Notes: generated by a model not told the origin, from the sequence alone. Positions 21,948 to 31,428 are shown, counted from the stretch's first letter. The stretch: 56,997 nt of DNA from an uncultured Bacteroidales bacterium (GCA_937899265.1 CALBPV010000091.1:1-56997), one strand, 5' to 3'. Numbers and translations are program-made.

Positions 21948-23549
21948 TTATTTTTGTTTTAATATTGATTTGTATCGTTTTTTGTCCCGGAGGATTTCTT
22001 TGGCTTTGGCCACCCAAAGGTCCTGTTCGATGTATTTGTAGGTGCGCCCTTTCGTGCTGTAGTAACGGAGTGCTATCTCGCTTTCCAAGGCTTCGGAAAT
22101 CTCACTGCGCAGGCTGTCGAGATCGTGGGCCAAATCGATGCGGTATTCCTTGAGCAAGGAGTCTTTTCCCCACGGGCTCATCATTCCGCAGAACTCTTTG
22201 TAGTCCTCGTCCGTGATATGGAAGTCCTCGACGGGAGGAATGCTGTCGTGGAAGTGGCGATAGCGGGTTGCAAAGTCGAAGGTGACGTTCTTCTGCATCG
22301 CGAACCACAGCAAGTGTGACATCACCTGGGGTTTCACCGCGACATCGGGCTGGATGCCTCCGCCGTCTCTCACCTCACGTCCGTGGGCGGTGTGGAAGAC
22401 GTGGGTCAGGCTGTCGGGTATGCGTCCCACCGACCCGTCTTCGTTCCTGTGGCTGTAGTCTATGGCTTGGATACAACGGCCCGACGGGATGTAGTATTTG
22501 GCAGAAGTGTATTTGATGATGGTGTTGTAGGGGAGAGAGGCCGAACTCTGTACGAGACCCTTGCCGAAGGTGCGTTCGCCCAACACCACGGCGCGGTCCA
22601 AATCCTGCATGGCTCCACTCACTATTTCGGATGCCGAGGCCGACCCGCGATCGACGAGCACCACCATCGGTAGGTTCGGCTCGATGGGATGGGTATTGGT
22701 ACGGAATGTGCTGTTCCACTGCGACAGTTTGGCTTTGGTTTCCACCACGGGACTGCCTTTGGGCACAAACATCGAGACGATTTTGACGGCTTCTTCGACC
22801 AGCCCGCCGGGGTTGCTGCGAAGGTCGAGCACCAATCCGCCCAACGTGTGTTTCGTGTCGGCACGAAGGTCGAGCAGGGCACTCTGCACACCCAGCGAGG
22901 CTTTGTCGGTGAACTGTTCCAGTTGGATGTAGGCTATCGAGTCGGACACCCATCCGTAGTAAGTCACGGCATCGAGTGCTATCTTCTTGCGGGTGATTTC
23001 GACGGTCTGCACACTGTCCGTATAGGGACGCAGGAAGGAGAGCTTGAGGGTTGTGCCGGCTTCTCCGCGAAGCTTTTCGCTCACCTGTGCGGTGGTCTTC
23101 TTGAGCATCGGTTCGCCGTCTATCGCAAGAATGGCGTCGCCGGCTCTCAGTCCTGCCTGGGCTGCCGGTTTCTCCGGATACGGGTTGGCGATGATGACGG
23201 TGTCTCCGTCCTGTTGGATGAGGGCACCCACGCCTCCGTATTCGCCCGTAGTCATGGTTTTCCACTCGTTTTGGTCTTCTTCGCTGTAGAATTCCGTGTA
23301 GGGGTCCAGCTCGTAGAGGGCGGCATTGATTCCGGCATAAAGAGCCTTCGACCAGTTGATGCTGTCCACATAGCGGTCTTGGAGCAGGGTGATAGCCTGT
23401 CCCAGAATGTCCATGTATTGTTGTGCATCGAGATGAGGGTCTTTGTTGGTACGTGAGGGTTGCGATTGGGCATTGGCCTGCAACACGCAGGTCAGAGCCA
23501 AAAGAAGCACCCATATCATGCGGGCCGTTCCGCAAGTATTTTTTCTCAT
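21948..23549 (-). CDS. S41 family C-terminal processing peptidase, exported
   Basis: Tsp/CtpA-type Ser-Lys protease of the periplasm. A signal peptide ends near LQANAQ (about residue 28). The PDZ domain spans about 90-170 (GVGALIQQDGDTVIIANP, AGLRAGDAILAIDG). The catalytic serine is in VDRGSASASEIVSGAMQD near residue 305 and the lysine in GERTFGKGLVQ near residue 330. The C-terminal 130 residues carry a helical extension ending in KKRYKSILKQK. It is the first gene of the long minus-strand operon and has a -7 box 23 bp before its start. Confidence 0.94.
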   Translation of the reverse strand: MRKNTCGTARMIWVLLLALTCVLQANAQSQPSRTNKDPHLDAQQYMDILGQAITLLQDRYVDSINWSKALYAGINAALYELDPYTEFYSEEDQNEWKTMTTGEYGGVGALIQQDGDTVIIANPYPEKPAAQAGLRAGDAILAIDGEPMLKKTTAQVSEKLRGEAGTTLKLSFLRPYTDSVQTVEITRKKIALDAVTYYGWVSDSIAYIQLEQFTDKASLGVQSALLDLRADTKHTLGGLVLDLRSNPGGLVEEAVKIVSMFVPKGSPVVETKAKLSQWNSTFRTNTHPIEPNLPMVVLVDRGSASASEIVSGAMQDLDRAVVLGERTFGKGLVQSSASLPYNTIIKYTSAKYYIPSGRCIQAIDYSHRNEDGSVGRIPDSLTHVFHTAHGREVRDGGGIQPDVAVKPQVMSHLLWFAMQKNVTFDFATRYRHFHDSIPPVEDFHITDEDYKEFCGMMSPWGKDSLLKEYRIDLAHDLDSLRSEISEALESEIALRYYSTKGRTYKYIEQDLWVAKAKEILRDKKRYKSILKQK

Positions 23550-23571
23550 TATGTGAATGTTTTATTGGGCA

Positions 23572-23579
23572 CAAAGATA
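23572..23579 (-). promoter_or_regulatory. -7 box before the S41 protease operon
   Basis: Plus-strand CAAAGATA (minus TATCTTTG) 23 bp before the start codon at 23549. No -33 TTTG is seen at 19-21 bp. Confidence 0.5.
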
Positions 23580-23644
23580 GCAAAAACTTTTGGAATTGCC
23601 GCTATTCGGGGGCAGATATTTTAAATTTTTAATAGTAAATGACG

Positions 23645-23683
23645 GAAAACGCCTCCCGAATGGAAGTTCGAGAGGCCGTTTTC
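23645..23683 (-). terminator. Probable terminator of the barrel-protein gene
   Basis: Imperfect inverted repeat: GAAAACG at 23645 pairs with CGTTTTC ending at 23683, and GCCTC pairs with GAGGC inside. It lies 15 bp past the stop of the 198-aa gene, with an AT-rich stretch after it on the minus strand. Confidence 0.55.
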
Positions 23684-23697
23684 ATGCGGTTTTACAA

Positions 23698-24294
23698 TCA
23701 AAAATAGTAGGTTACACCGATTTGGTGACAGCCGGATTCCAGGTTCTTTTTGCTCGCGTCGTCCCACTCTATGGTGTTGCCTAACGGAATGCCGTAGCGG
23801 TAACTTGCTTCGAGGTGCCTGAACAGAATCACGCCTGCGCCCAGGTTCAGTCGCCACATCATCTTTTTGGTCGAGAAGTTGTCGTTTTCCCAGTCGGATT
23901 TGAAGTCATTGAAAGCGTAGTTCAACTGAGGACCGACGGCGATGTAGGGGGTCACCAAACTGCCGATGGCGGGTAGCGAGAGATCGTAGCGGAGGTTCAG
24001 CGGCACCGAGAGATAGTTGATTTTGTCGTCGGCCTCGAGGTTTGTGGCTTCGTCGGTGATGGAAATCTTCTCCATCGAATAGGTCAGGGCCAAGTCGAAG
24101 CCGAGTCCTGCGATGGGGGTGGTGTATTTGATTTTCGCTCCGGCATACCAGCCGCTCTCATTGTCGGCTTTCCACTTGTCGCCGTTGGGTTTGGTGACGT
24201 TGATACCGCCCGTGATGCCGAAGCTTAAGATTTTGGCTTCGCCGGGCATTACAATCAATGTAATCAGGGTCAGAAGGGTAAAGATTCTTTTCAT
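23698..24294 (-). CDS. Small outer-membrane beta-barrel protein
   Basis: 198 residues with a signal peptide ending near PGEAK (about residue 21). Alternating amphipathic strands follow, as in the outer-membrane beta-barrel (porin-family/PorT-like) group of Bacteroidota: GITGGINVTKPNGDKW, WYAGAKIKYTTPIAGLGFDLALTYS, YLSVPLNLRYDLSLP, TPYIAVGPQLNYAF, and a terminal aromatic strand HQIGVTYYF. No enzyme motif. It lies 41 bp after the Nudix gene on the same strand. Confidence 0.82.
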   Translation of the reverse strand: MKRIFTLLTLITLIVMPGEAKILSFGITGGINVTKPNGDKWKADNESGWYAGAKIKYTTPIAGLGFDLALTYSMEKISITDEATNLEADDKINYLSVPLNLRYDLSLPAIGSLVTPYIAVGPQLNYAFNDFKSDWENDNFSTKKMMWRLNLGAGVILFRHLEASYRYGIPLGNTIEWDDASKKNLESGCHQIGVTYYF

Positions 24295-24335
24295 AAGCTA
24301 TTTGATTAAAATGAACAGTTATTAGAAATGAACAG

Positions 24336-24884
24336 TTATTTGGCAAGTTCCAGGGAGGCCAGGTAGCGGCGGAGTCCTCTGCGCACACTGGCGAGGCCGA
24401 ACTCTTCGACGGGAAGGGTTGCGACAGGGAGCCAGGTGAGGTTGGACACATCGTCATGGGCCTCGGCTGCAGGATGACCTTTGACCCGCACTTCGAAGAA
24501 CAGGTCTATCGTGCGGCAGACGATGCCCGAGTAGGGATATTGGTTGTGTTGCGAGAAGAGGTAGTGCAGGTCCGAGGGTGAAATGTCGAGGCCGGACTCC
24601 TCTTTGATTTCGCGACACATTCCTTCTTCGGCGGTTTCGTCGAGGTCGATGAATCCGCCCACGAGGTCACGTGTGCCCTGCGCCGGATTTTGTTTGCGGC
24701 ATCCCGTGAGCATTTCGCCCCGTTCGTTGACGATGATGGCTACTGTTGCCCCTTTGGGATTGGCGTAGTAGGTGAAGCCGCAGGTTCCGCATTTGCGGGC
24801 GTTGGCTCCCTGTTCGGCAAATCCGTCCGCACCGCAGAGGGGGCAGAATCTGAATCTGTAGAGGGGGTGGTTGGGCTGCATCAT
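24336..24884 (-). CDS. Nudix hydrolase with N-terminal zinc ribbon
   Basis: Hydrolyses a nucleoside-diphosphate-linked substrate; the substrate is unknown, though the zinc ribbon recalls NADH pyrophosphatase NudC. An N-terminal Cys4 ribbon (FCPLCG...KCGTCGF) is followed by a full Nudix box, GGFIDLDETAEEGMCREIKE with ESG after it. The open frame runs upstream to 25049, but those 55 residues lie inside the preceding Sel1 gene and look out of frame; the start is put at 24884 (or 24881), 4 bp after the Sel1 stop. Size 182 residues. Confidence 0.9.
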   Translation of the reverse strand: MMQPNHPLYRFRFCPLCGADGFAEQGANARKCGTCGFTYYANPKGATVAIIVNERGEMLTGCRKQNPAQGTRDLVGGFIDLDETAEEGMCREIKEESGLDISPSDLHYLFSQHNQYPYSGIVCRTIDLFFEVRVKGHPAAEAHDDVSNLTWLPVATLPVEEFGLASVRRGLRRYLASLELAK

Positions 24885-24888
24885 TATG

Positions 24889-25620
24889 TCAGTGGAGCAA
24901 TTCTTCGAGGCGGGCTGCCGCAAAGGTCGAATACGGGTCTTTGTCCTGCGCTTTGGCTTTCTTGTACCACTCGATGGCGGTCTCTGTATTTCTCTCCACG
25001 CCGTTGCCGTTTTCATACATGCGCCCCGTGTTGTATTGTCCTTCGGCATCGCCCGATTCAGCGGCTTTGAGATACCAATGGACGGCCTGTTCGTAGTCTT
25101 GGCTGTCGGCCAACCCGTCTTCCCACATCGAACCCAACATCACCATGGACTGTTTGTCGTTGGCTTCGGCGGCCTTTTTATACCAATCGAAGGCAATTTC
25201 ATAGTCTTGTTCCGCACCCTTGCCCTCATAGTAGCAACGGGCCACGCGCCGTTGCGCTGCGGGATGTCCCTGTTCGGCGGCTTTGAGGTACCACTCAAAG
25301 GCATTTTCGTCCGAGCGGTCCACGGCTCCGTCGGTCTGATAGATGCGTCCCAGCCAATATTGGGCATCCATAAATCCCTGTTCCGCCGATTTGCGCCACC
25401 ATAAGAAGGCTTGCGCTTCGCTGGGTTCTACGCCTTTGCCTTCGGCATAGCACATACCTACCACCCACTGGGCTTCCTTGTCTCCGGCATCGGCTTTGGC
25501 CTGCAGTTCTTCGTTCCAGACTGCGATGTCAACTTCCTCATCGCCGAGGTTCATCGGTTGATTCTGGGCAGTGACACTTGTCACAGCCGCCAGAGCCAGA
25601 AGGGACAGTATATGTTTCAT
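24889..25620 (-). CDS. Sel1-repeat (SLR/TPR) protein, exported
   Basis: 243 residues. A signal peptide ends near TSVTAQ (about residue 19), then about five Sel1-like repeats of 36 residues with the usual pattern A.W..K.AEQG...AQ..LG..Y..G (for example FLWWRKSAEQGFMDAQYWLGR and EWYLKAAEQGHPAAQRRVAR). Such proteins are helical scaffolds for protein-protein contacts; the partner is unknown. It heads a short operon with the Nudix gene and has a complete promoter upstream. Confidence 0.9.
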   Translation of the reverse strand: MKHILSLLALAAVTSVTAQNQPMNLGDEEVDIAVWNEELQAKADAGDKEAQWVVGMCYAEGKGVEPSEAQAFLWWRKSAEQGFMDAQYWLGRIYQTDGAVDRSDENAFEWYLKAAEQGHPAAQRRVARCYYEGKGAEQDYEIAFDWYKKAAEANDKQSMVMLGSMWEDGLADSQDYEQAVHWYLKAAESGDAEGQYNTGRMYENGNGVERNTETAIEWYKKAKAQDKDPYSTFAAARLEELLH

Positions 25621-25662
25621 CTTCCAAAAAATGCGTTATGGGTTGAGAATTGTTTTGCGCCG

Positions 25663-25693
25663 CAAAGATACGTATTATTTTTTAAATAACAAA
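25663..25693 (-). promoter_or_regulatory. Promoter for the Sel1-Nudix operon
   Basis: Minus-strand -7 TATCTTTG (plus 25663-25670) and -33 TTTG (plus CAAA 25690-25693) separated by 19 bp, 43 bp before the start codon. Confidence 0.7.
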
Positions 25694-25743
25694 CTTTTTG
25701 ACCTTTTTTTTTGACTTCATTGTTCAAAAGTGCCTGTTTGTGT

Positions 25744-26775
25744 TCAAAATGAGACTTCTCCGCAGAGTGATTTGTTCATTATTTCTCTCACCTCTCCGGG
25801 ATTGTCGCACTCTCCGAGGAGCAGCATCAGCTTGGTCACAGCGCTCTCCACCGTACTGTCACGTCCGCTCAGCACACCGGCTTCTAAGAGGCTGAGTCCG
25901 GGGTCGTAGCGTTTCATTTCGACGCTTCCGTTCACACACTGGCTGATGTTCACTATCACGGTTCCCCGCTCTGAGGCCTGTCGCAGTTCGCGCAGCAGCC
26001 AGTCTTCCTGCGGAGCATTGCCGCTGCCGAAGGTGCGCATCACGATGGCTTTGAGGCCCGGGATGGCAAAGAGTTGACGCGCGATGGTCTCGCTGTAGCC
26101 CGGGAAGAGAGACATCACGATGACGTTGGAGTCAAATCGGTAGTGCACCTTGAGTCTCCGGCCCGGCTTCGGACGGAGGATGTGTTCGGGATAGTAGTGG
26201 ATATCCACGCCGGCTTCGGCCAGGGGCGGGTAGTTGAAACTTTCGAAGGCTGTAAACTGGTCGGCGCTGCGCTTCGTCGTACGGTTGCCGCGGAAGAGAC
26301 GGTTGTTGAAATAGACGCACACTTCGGGCACCGTTGCGCTTCCGTCCGCTTGTCGCTCAGCCGCTATTTCGATGGCTGTGATGAGGTTCTCTTTGCCATC
26401 GGTGCGGAGTTGTCCGATGGGCAGCTGCGAGCCGGTCAGGATGACGGGTTTGCTGAGGTTCTCGAGCATGAAACTGAGGGCCGATGCGGTATATGACATC
26501 GTGTCCGTTCCGTGGAGGATGACAAATCCGTCGTAGTTCTCATAGCGTTCCTCTATGATGGACGCTATGCGAGCCCAGAGACGGGGCGTCATGTTCGACG
26601 AGTCGATGGGCGGGTTGAAGGCACAGGTGTCGATGTTGATGTCGAAGTGTTTCAACTCGGGCAGGTAGTCGAGCAGGGCGTCGAAGTTGACGGCTTCGAG
26701 GGTTCCCGTGGCCGGATTGTGCTCCATGCCGATGGTTCCTCCCGTGTAGATGAGTAAAACGGTTGCTTTGTCCAT
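25744..26775 (-). CDS. ansA: Type I L-asparaginase
   Basis: Hydrolyses asparagine to aspartate and ammonia; no signal peptide, so cytoplasmic. The first nucleophile threonine is in LLIYTGGTIGM (about residue 13) and the second active-site Thr-Asp pair in VILHGTDTMSYTASALSFM near residue 90; the lysine region follows. The frame is open to 27045, but the start is set at 26775 (MDKATVLLIYTGG): the upstream codons lie within the pectinesterase gene and are low-complexity Arg/Ser. Size 343 residues, normal for the family. It follows the pectinesterase gene on the same strand but is separated from it by a strong terminator. Confidence 0.94.
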   Translation of the reverse strand: MDKATVLLIYTGGTIGMEHNPATGTLEAVNFDALLDYLPELKHFDINIDTCAFNPPIDSSNMTPRLWARIASIIEERYENYDGFVILHGTDTMSYTASALSFMLENLSKPVILTGSQLPIGQLRTDGKENLITAIEIAAERQADGSATVPEVCVYFNNRLFRGNRTTKRSADQFTAFESFNYPPLAEAGVDIHYYPEHILRPKPGRRLKVHYRFDSNVIVMSLFPGYSETIARQLFAIPGLKAIVMRTFGSGNAPQEDWLLRELRQASERGTVIVNISQCVNGSVEMKRYDPGLSLLEAGVLSGRDSTVESAVTKLMLLLGECDNPGEVREIMNKSLCGEVSF

Positions 26776-26777
26776 AA

Positions 26778-26827
26778 TTTCGAAAATAAACAAGAGAGGA
26801 GTCCCGCTCTCGTGGCGGGGCTCCTCT
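26778..26827 (-). terminator. Intrinsic terminator after the pectinesterase gene
   Basis: A 13-bp stem with one mismatch, AGAGGAGTCCCGC (26795-26807) / GCGGGGCTCCTCT (26815-26827), then CTTGTTTATTTTCG on the minus strand. It overlaps the asparaginase leader. Confidence 0.85.
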
Positions 26828-26849
26828 GTGGTTGGTGTTCCGGGTCGGA

Positions 26850-29800
26850 TTATTTGTTCAGCACGGTCTTGCCGTTCACGATGTAGAGTCCGCGACCTGC
26901 GTTGTTGACGCGACGGCCCAGCACATCGTAGATGGCACCGGCTGCTTCTTCGCTCTCTGCCTGGAGTTCGGTGATGGCATCTGTGCTGGAGGCTGTGGCA
27001 GCTTCGCCCAGACCGCCCATCTCGTTGGCTGCACGTACAGCCCATGCGGCTGTGGCGTCATCCACGGTGTAGGTGGCTTCGGTGGTGAAATCAACCACCT
27101 TGCCGTCCTTCACGATGGCATAGAGGAGAGCGTAGTTGCTGTTGTCCCAGCTCAGTGTCGTGCCGTTCAACTTCACATTCGTGGGCGTGGGTGCCTGCTC
27201 TGTCAGGAGCGTGGGATCCCAGTCGCCGAACATGTTGTGGAGGTTGCCGATTTCGAGGGCCTCCTCGGCTGTCATGACAGGATTGTTGGGATTGCCGCCC
27301 AGGACTTTGGTGCGGGCACTCAAGTCCACAACAGAACCCGTAGAGGTCATACTGTTGTACTCGGCCATGCGTGTGCATCCGTCACTCGACATGTTGGCCC
27401 AGCCTTCGCCCTTGGGCACAGCTTCCATCTTGGTGTCGATGTAATAAACTTCTGCACCCTTGGTCCAAGGACGTCCGAGGTAGTAGTTGCCGTCCACCTT
27501 GTCGGTTTCGCCCTTGATGGTGCAATCCTTGAAGACGTAGCCGTACTTCACGTTGTCGCGCGGAACAGCTATGTAGCCGCCTTCCTCGCACATCTGCAGG
27601 GTCACATTGTTGTAGAACACATCGCCGCTGCCGCAGAGGAAGTCGGTGCGTCCGCGTAGCAGACCGCCCTCGAAGTAGTACAGATGCTGGGAGTTGTCCG
27701 ATACGTAGGTGTCCTGGTAAGCCCAGAGGGTCACGTTCTTGCAGATGGTCTTGTCACCGCCGTCCACGAGGACAACGTTGCGTCCCGTGCCGTCGGCTGT
27801 GGCACTCCACAGCTTGATGTCCTGGAAGTAGGTGTTCTGGGCTCCGCTGGTAAGGTAGAGCACGCCGCTGGTGCGGATGCCCTCCAACGGGTTGGCCTGT
27901 CCGCCCTTGCCGGCATCGGTATTGTCGCTCAGCGAGTTGGGCAGTTCGTTGGTGACGCTCGTGTTCTCGGGATTCTCACCGATGATGGAGACGTTGGGCG
28001 AGCCGAACGAGGTCTTCGGGTCGGCATACTGCTTGCCGTCGTTGCCGTCCACCTTCACACTCTGGTTGGCAGGTATCACGTAGGCTCCCTGCTTAACGAA
28101 GATGCGGAAACGCTTCGACGTGTCGCTGCGGCGGGCTGCTGCCTCAAGGGCTTCCTTGAACGTGCCGTTGTCGGGTACGATGAAGTCGTAGAGTTGCTTG
28201 GTCACCGTGGGACGGGTCATCGTCGTGAACGTCAGCGTGATGGCTGAGGCAAGGTAGTTGTCGGTCAGATCGGCCACGCTGTTGGCGGGCAGAGTGAAGG
28301 TATATTCCGTCGAGTATTCCAGACCCTTGTAACTGAAGGTTACGGTCTTGCCGCTCACGGCAGGTGTGAGTGTCTGGTCGCCCAATGTGGCTGCTGCGTT
28401 GTCGGCTGCCTTGACGCGTTCGTCGAAGGTGAGCACGATTTTGCCGGTGGCCGAAGCGCCGGTGGCACCGTTCTCAGGCACAGAGCTTACAAGTACGGGA
28501 GCTGTGCCGTCGTCGATGAGCTTGGGTGTGCCGGTGAGGAAGAACATTGCCAGCGAGTTGCCGTCGTTGGCCGATGCCGTACCGTCCACGCTCGAGGTCT
28601 TGTCGGCTATCAGACGGATGTAGAGGTCCTTCTGGTTGTTGGCGGCTGCGGGTAGGCTCTCGCTGAACGAGGCAGCGGCCTTGGCACCTGTCATGGTGAT
28701 GCTTCCGAATTTGGTCCAGGTCTCTCCGTCGAGCGAGTATTCGGCGTTGTAGGTCTGGTAAGCATTGTAGTTGTAGAGCATCTGGAACTGAACGTTGATG
28801 TCGGTGAACGATTCGGCGTTGACCTTGGTCTGCCAGTGCCAGTTGCCTACATCGCCGTTGCTGGAACCCGTGCGCCAGTTCACGGCAGCGCCCTTGAAGC
28901 TCTCGTAGCCTCCGCCGCCGACCGTCGATTTGTCGAGCCATCCGCTCACTTCGCCCGTCTCGGTGTTCACCAGGTTCAGCACGTCGGCATCGTTGTCCTC
29001 GGCTGCAAAGTCAGCCTTGCGGCCGCTGCTGCCTGCACGGTAGAAGTCCCAACCGGCAATGATGTCGGCCTGGGCATAGAAGGCTGTGATATTCATATCC
29101 TCGCTCATGCTGACGGTCTTCGAGCTGTTGGTCTCGCCGTCGTTCCAGTTGGTGAAGGTCACAAGACCCTCGTAGCCGTTGGCGTTCAGCTGTACGGCGG
29201 TGCCTTCTTCATACATGTTTTTGCCGTTCACCACGGTGGGTGCGGGGCTGACGGTTACCATATAGTCGTTGGTGCCGTCCACGGTCAGTGCCAGTTCGTA
29301 GGTGTTCACCTGCTTGAAGTTGGCGGTGAGCTGTGCATTGCTCTCGAGGGTATAGACAAAGACGGGCTCTTCCGAGAGTACGGTGCCCTCGCCGTCGGTC
29401 CAGTTCACGAAGTCGTAACCGAACTTCTCTGTAGCTGTGAGCTTCAGCTCTGTGCCTTCATCGAAGGTGTCGCCTTGGGGATAGATGTTCACGGAACCGC
29501 CCTCTTCGGGGTTGGCGGCTATGCTGACGGAGTATTTGGCCACATCCTCGGTCTTGCCGTTGATTTTGCCTGTGATGTGTACATCGCCGATACCCCACTG
29601 TTTGTTGTCGGCCAGTCCGCTCTCGGTCACCACAAGCGTGAAGCTTTCTGTCGAAGCCAGAGAGGCAGGAACGTCAAAATCGAATTCAGTGGCATAACCG
29701 GCATCCGAACCGTGGGCGTCGTCTTCCTTCGTTCTGTTGTTACGGGCAGGTATCAAGCCTGTGGCAAGCGTTTCTTCTGTGCCCTCGGCATTCTTCACGG

Positions 29801-31301
29801 CTACGCTCAGTGTGCCGCCGTCGGTGCCGTAGCGTGCTATCTTGGCATAGACGTGAGAAGGTGTGAAGGTGAGGCCGCGATAGGGCTTCACGATAAACTC
29901 TGCCTGCGTGGTGTTGCCGTTCAGCTTCAAGAGCTTGATGCCGGCATTGGCACCCTGCGAGGGAGCTTCTACGCCGTTGGGAGTGTCACCTCCCAGGTTC
30001 ACTGTCGCCAGTGTAAAGCCTTCGGCAGGCTCCAGCGTGTTGGGGGTGGCATATTCGTTGATGTCGTTCAGGTTCCAAACGACGTTGGCGTCCGCATTGT
30101 CGAATTCAACCGGCACAAAGGGCTTCTCGCTCACGGGCAGCACCACCTGGATGTAGCGGTAGTAGGAGCCGTCGCCTATTACGACGTCTATCGTCTCGGC
30201 TGTACCGGAAATCTCGTAGCTGATGGTCTTGCCCTGAGTGTAGTCGGTCTGGCCGTCGATGGTTGTGGTGGTGATGTCGCTGTAAGCCTCCATCGAGACG
30301 GTTGCGCCCTTGCAGGAAGGAACGGTCCATTTGGTGCCGCCGTTGAGCTGGGCCCAATCTTGCCAGTTGCCGTTGGCAAACTTGCCTCCGTTGTTGGTGT
30401 CGAAGTCGGCCTTCACGTCAATGGTCTCGCCGTTCACGGTGGCCTGGGCCACCCAGATGCCGGTCTGGTCCTGGTAAGCCACCACGGGAGCGCCGTTCTT
30501 CTGCTGGAAGTCAAACTTCACGGTCACAGGCTCTGTGCGGTCGGCCAGCGATGCCTTGTTGGCCTGAGCCACAGCCGTGAGGGTGAGGTCGCCTTCGGGC
30601 TTGATGGTCTGTCCGGGGGCGTAGGTGTTCGTGCCGTCGGTCCAGCGGAGTGAGTAGCCTTCCTTGTACATCTGGAAATTGCCGGGAATGGTGTATTCCG
30701 AACCTTGCTCAATCTTGTCTTCTGCGGGAACTTTGCCCTCAAAGCCTGAGTCGCCCAGTGAGAAGGTGATGACGTAGTTGTTGGGAATGTCTGCTTTATC
30801 GACAGCCTTCACAGCGAAATAGGGCACGTAGGCACCGCCTTCGATGGTCAGCGTTGTGGCTTCGCCTGCGTAGTACGCTTCTGCGATGGCATCGTCGGGG
30901 TTGCTGCTGTTCCAGCAGGCACCGATGTTGGTCGTGAAGCTCTTCACAACCTCCGTGCCGCCGGCATCCTTGACGGTCACATTGCCGCCCCAGGCGCATC
31001 CGCCGAAAGTGATTTTCACCGGGCCTTCCACAGGCACTACGGCCTTGAAGTTGGAAAGGCCATGTTGATCCGAGTGATACTTCGCCGTAATCACAGCTAC
31101 GGCTGTCGCATCGTCGGCTGCCACACGGCTCGCTGTGCCGTCGGCTGCCACTGCTACACCGGCTGAAATTACCGATGTCTCACTCGAGGTCAAGAATTTA
31201 CCGTTCGTCAAGTCAAGCTTGAAGTCTTGAAAGGCTCCACTTGCGGGCGCGAAGCCTGCCAGTGTTGCCAATGCAAGAAAAGTAAGATAAAATTTCCTCA
31301 T
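26850..31301 (-). CDS. Secreted multidomain pectinesterase with C-terminal sorting domain
   Basis: 1483-residue exported protein, signal peptide ending near ASGAF. In order: beta-sandwich regions; an InlB/B-repeat-like segment (about 594-665, VSIAANPEEGGSVN...FVNWTDGEG); more beta-sandwich; a Big_5-type Ig domain (about 944-1030, SVPENGATGASATGKIVLTF); a CE8 pectin methylesterase right-handed beta-helix (about 1040-1330) with catalytic Asp in AYQDTYVS, Asp in GRTDFLCGSGDVF and Arg in YLGRPW; and a C-terminal type A sorting tail (AIYDVLGRRV...GLYIVNGKTVLNK) as used by T9SS. It removes methyl groups from homogalacturonan at the cell surface. It is not next to SusC/SusD genes or pectate lyases here. 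Four similar sugar-binding or Ig modules make the N-terminal 900 residues unusually long for this enzyme. Confidence 0.9.
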   Translation of the reverse strand: MRKFYLTFLALATLAGFAPASGAFQDFKLDLTNGKFLTSSETSVISAGVAVAADGTASRVAADDATAVAVITAKYHSDQHGLSNFKAVVPVEGPVKITFGGCAWGGNVTVKDAGGTEVVKSFTTNIGACWNSSNPDDAIAEAYYAGEATTLTIEGGAYVPYFAVKAVDKADIPNNYVITFSLGDSGFEGKVPAEDKIEQGSEYTIPGNFQMYKEGYSLRWTDGTNTYAPGQTIKPEGDLTLTAVAQANKASLADRTEPVTVKFDFQQKNGAPVVAYQDQTGIWVAQATVNGETIDVKADFDTNNGGKFANGNWQDWAQLNGGTKWTVPSCKGATVSMEAYSDITTTTIDGQTDYTQGKTISYEISGTAETIDVVIGDGSYYRYIQVVLPVSEKPFVPVEFDNADANVVWNLNDINEYATPNTLEPAEGFTLATVNLGGDTPNGVEAPSQGANAGIKLLKLNGNTTQAEFIVKPYRGLTFTPSHVYAKIARYGTDGGTLSVAVKNAEGTEETLATGLIPARNNRTKEDDAHGSDAGYATEFDFDVPASLASTESFTLVVTESGLADNKQWGIGDVHITGKINGKTEDVAKYSVSIAANPEEGGSVNIYPQGDTFDEGTELKLTATEKFGYDFVNWTDGEGTVLSEEPVFVYTLESNAQLTANFKQVNTYELALTVDGTNDYMVTVSPAPTVVNGKNMYEEGTAVQLNANGYEGLVTFTNWNDGETNSSKTVSMSEDMNITAFYAQADIIAGWDFYRAGSSGRKADFAAEDNDADVLNLVNTETGEVSGWLDKSTVGGGGYESFKGAAVNWRTGSSNGDVGNWHWQTKVNAESFTDINVQFQMLYNYNAYQTYNAEYSLDGETWTKFGSITMTGAKAAASFSESLPAAANNQKDLYIRLIADKTSSVDGTASANDGNSLAMFFLTGTPKLIDDGTAPVLVSSVPENGATGASATGKIVLTFDERVKAADNAAATLGDQTLTPAVSGKTVTFSYKGLEYSTEYTFTLPANSVADLTDNYLASAITLTFTTMTRPTVTKQLYDFIVPDNGTFKEALEAAARRSDTSKRFRIFVKQGAYVIPANQSVKVDGNDGKQYADPKTSFGSPNVSIIGENPENTSVTNELPNSLSDNTDAGKGGQANPLEGIRTSGVLYLTSGAQNTYFQDIKLWSATADGTGRNVVLVDGGDKTICKNVTLWAYQDTYVSDNSQHLYYFEGGLLRGRTDFLCGSGDVFYNNVTLQMCEEGGYIAVPRDNVKYGYVFKDCTIKGETDKVDGNYYLGRPWTKGAEVYYIDTKMEAVPKGEGWANMSSDGCTRMAEYNSMTSTGSVVDLSARTKVLGGNPNNPVMTAEEALEIGNLHNMFGDWDPTLLTEQAPTPTNVKLNGTTLSWDNSNYALLYAIVKDGKVVDFTTEATYTVDDATAAWAVRAANEMGGLGEAATASSTDAITELQAESEEAAGAIYDVLGRRVNNAGRGLYIVNGKTVLNK

Positions 31302-31428
31302 CTTGGTTGGATTGAATTAAGTTAAAAAATTGTGTGAAAAATAAGTTAGCCGATTATATGCCGGTGTGAGGTTATTTCCAATCCGTTCCCTGGACGGAGT
31401 TCAGGATACAAGCGGAATAAACTCGGTG

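Noticed and set aside
22375..23583. 402-aa minus-strand frame overlapping the S41 protease
   Set aside because: Arg/His-rich out-of-frame translation; S41 catalytic motifs are in the other frame.
28836..30653. 605-aa plus-strand frame opposite the pectinesterase
   Set aside because: Antisense shadow of a G+C-rich gene; no recognisable domain.
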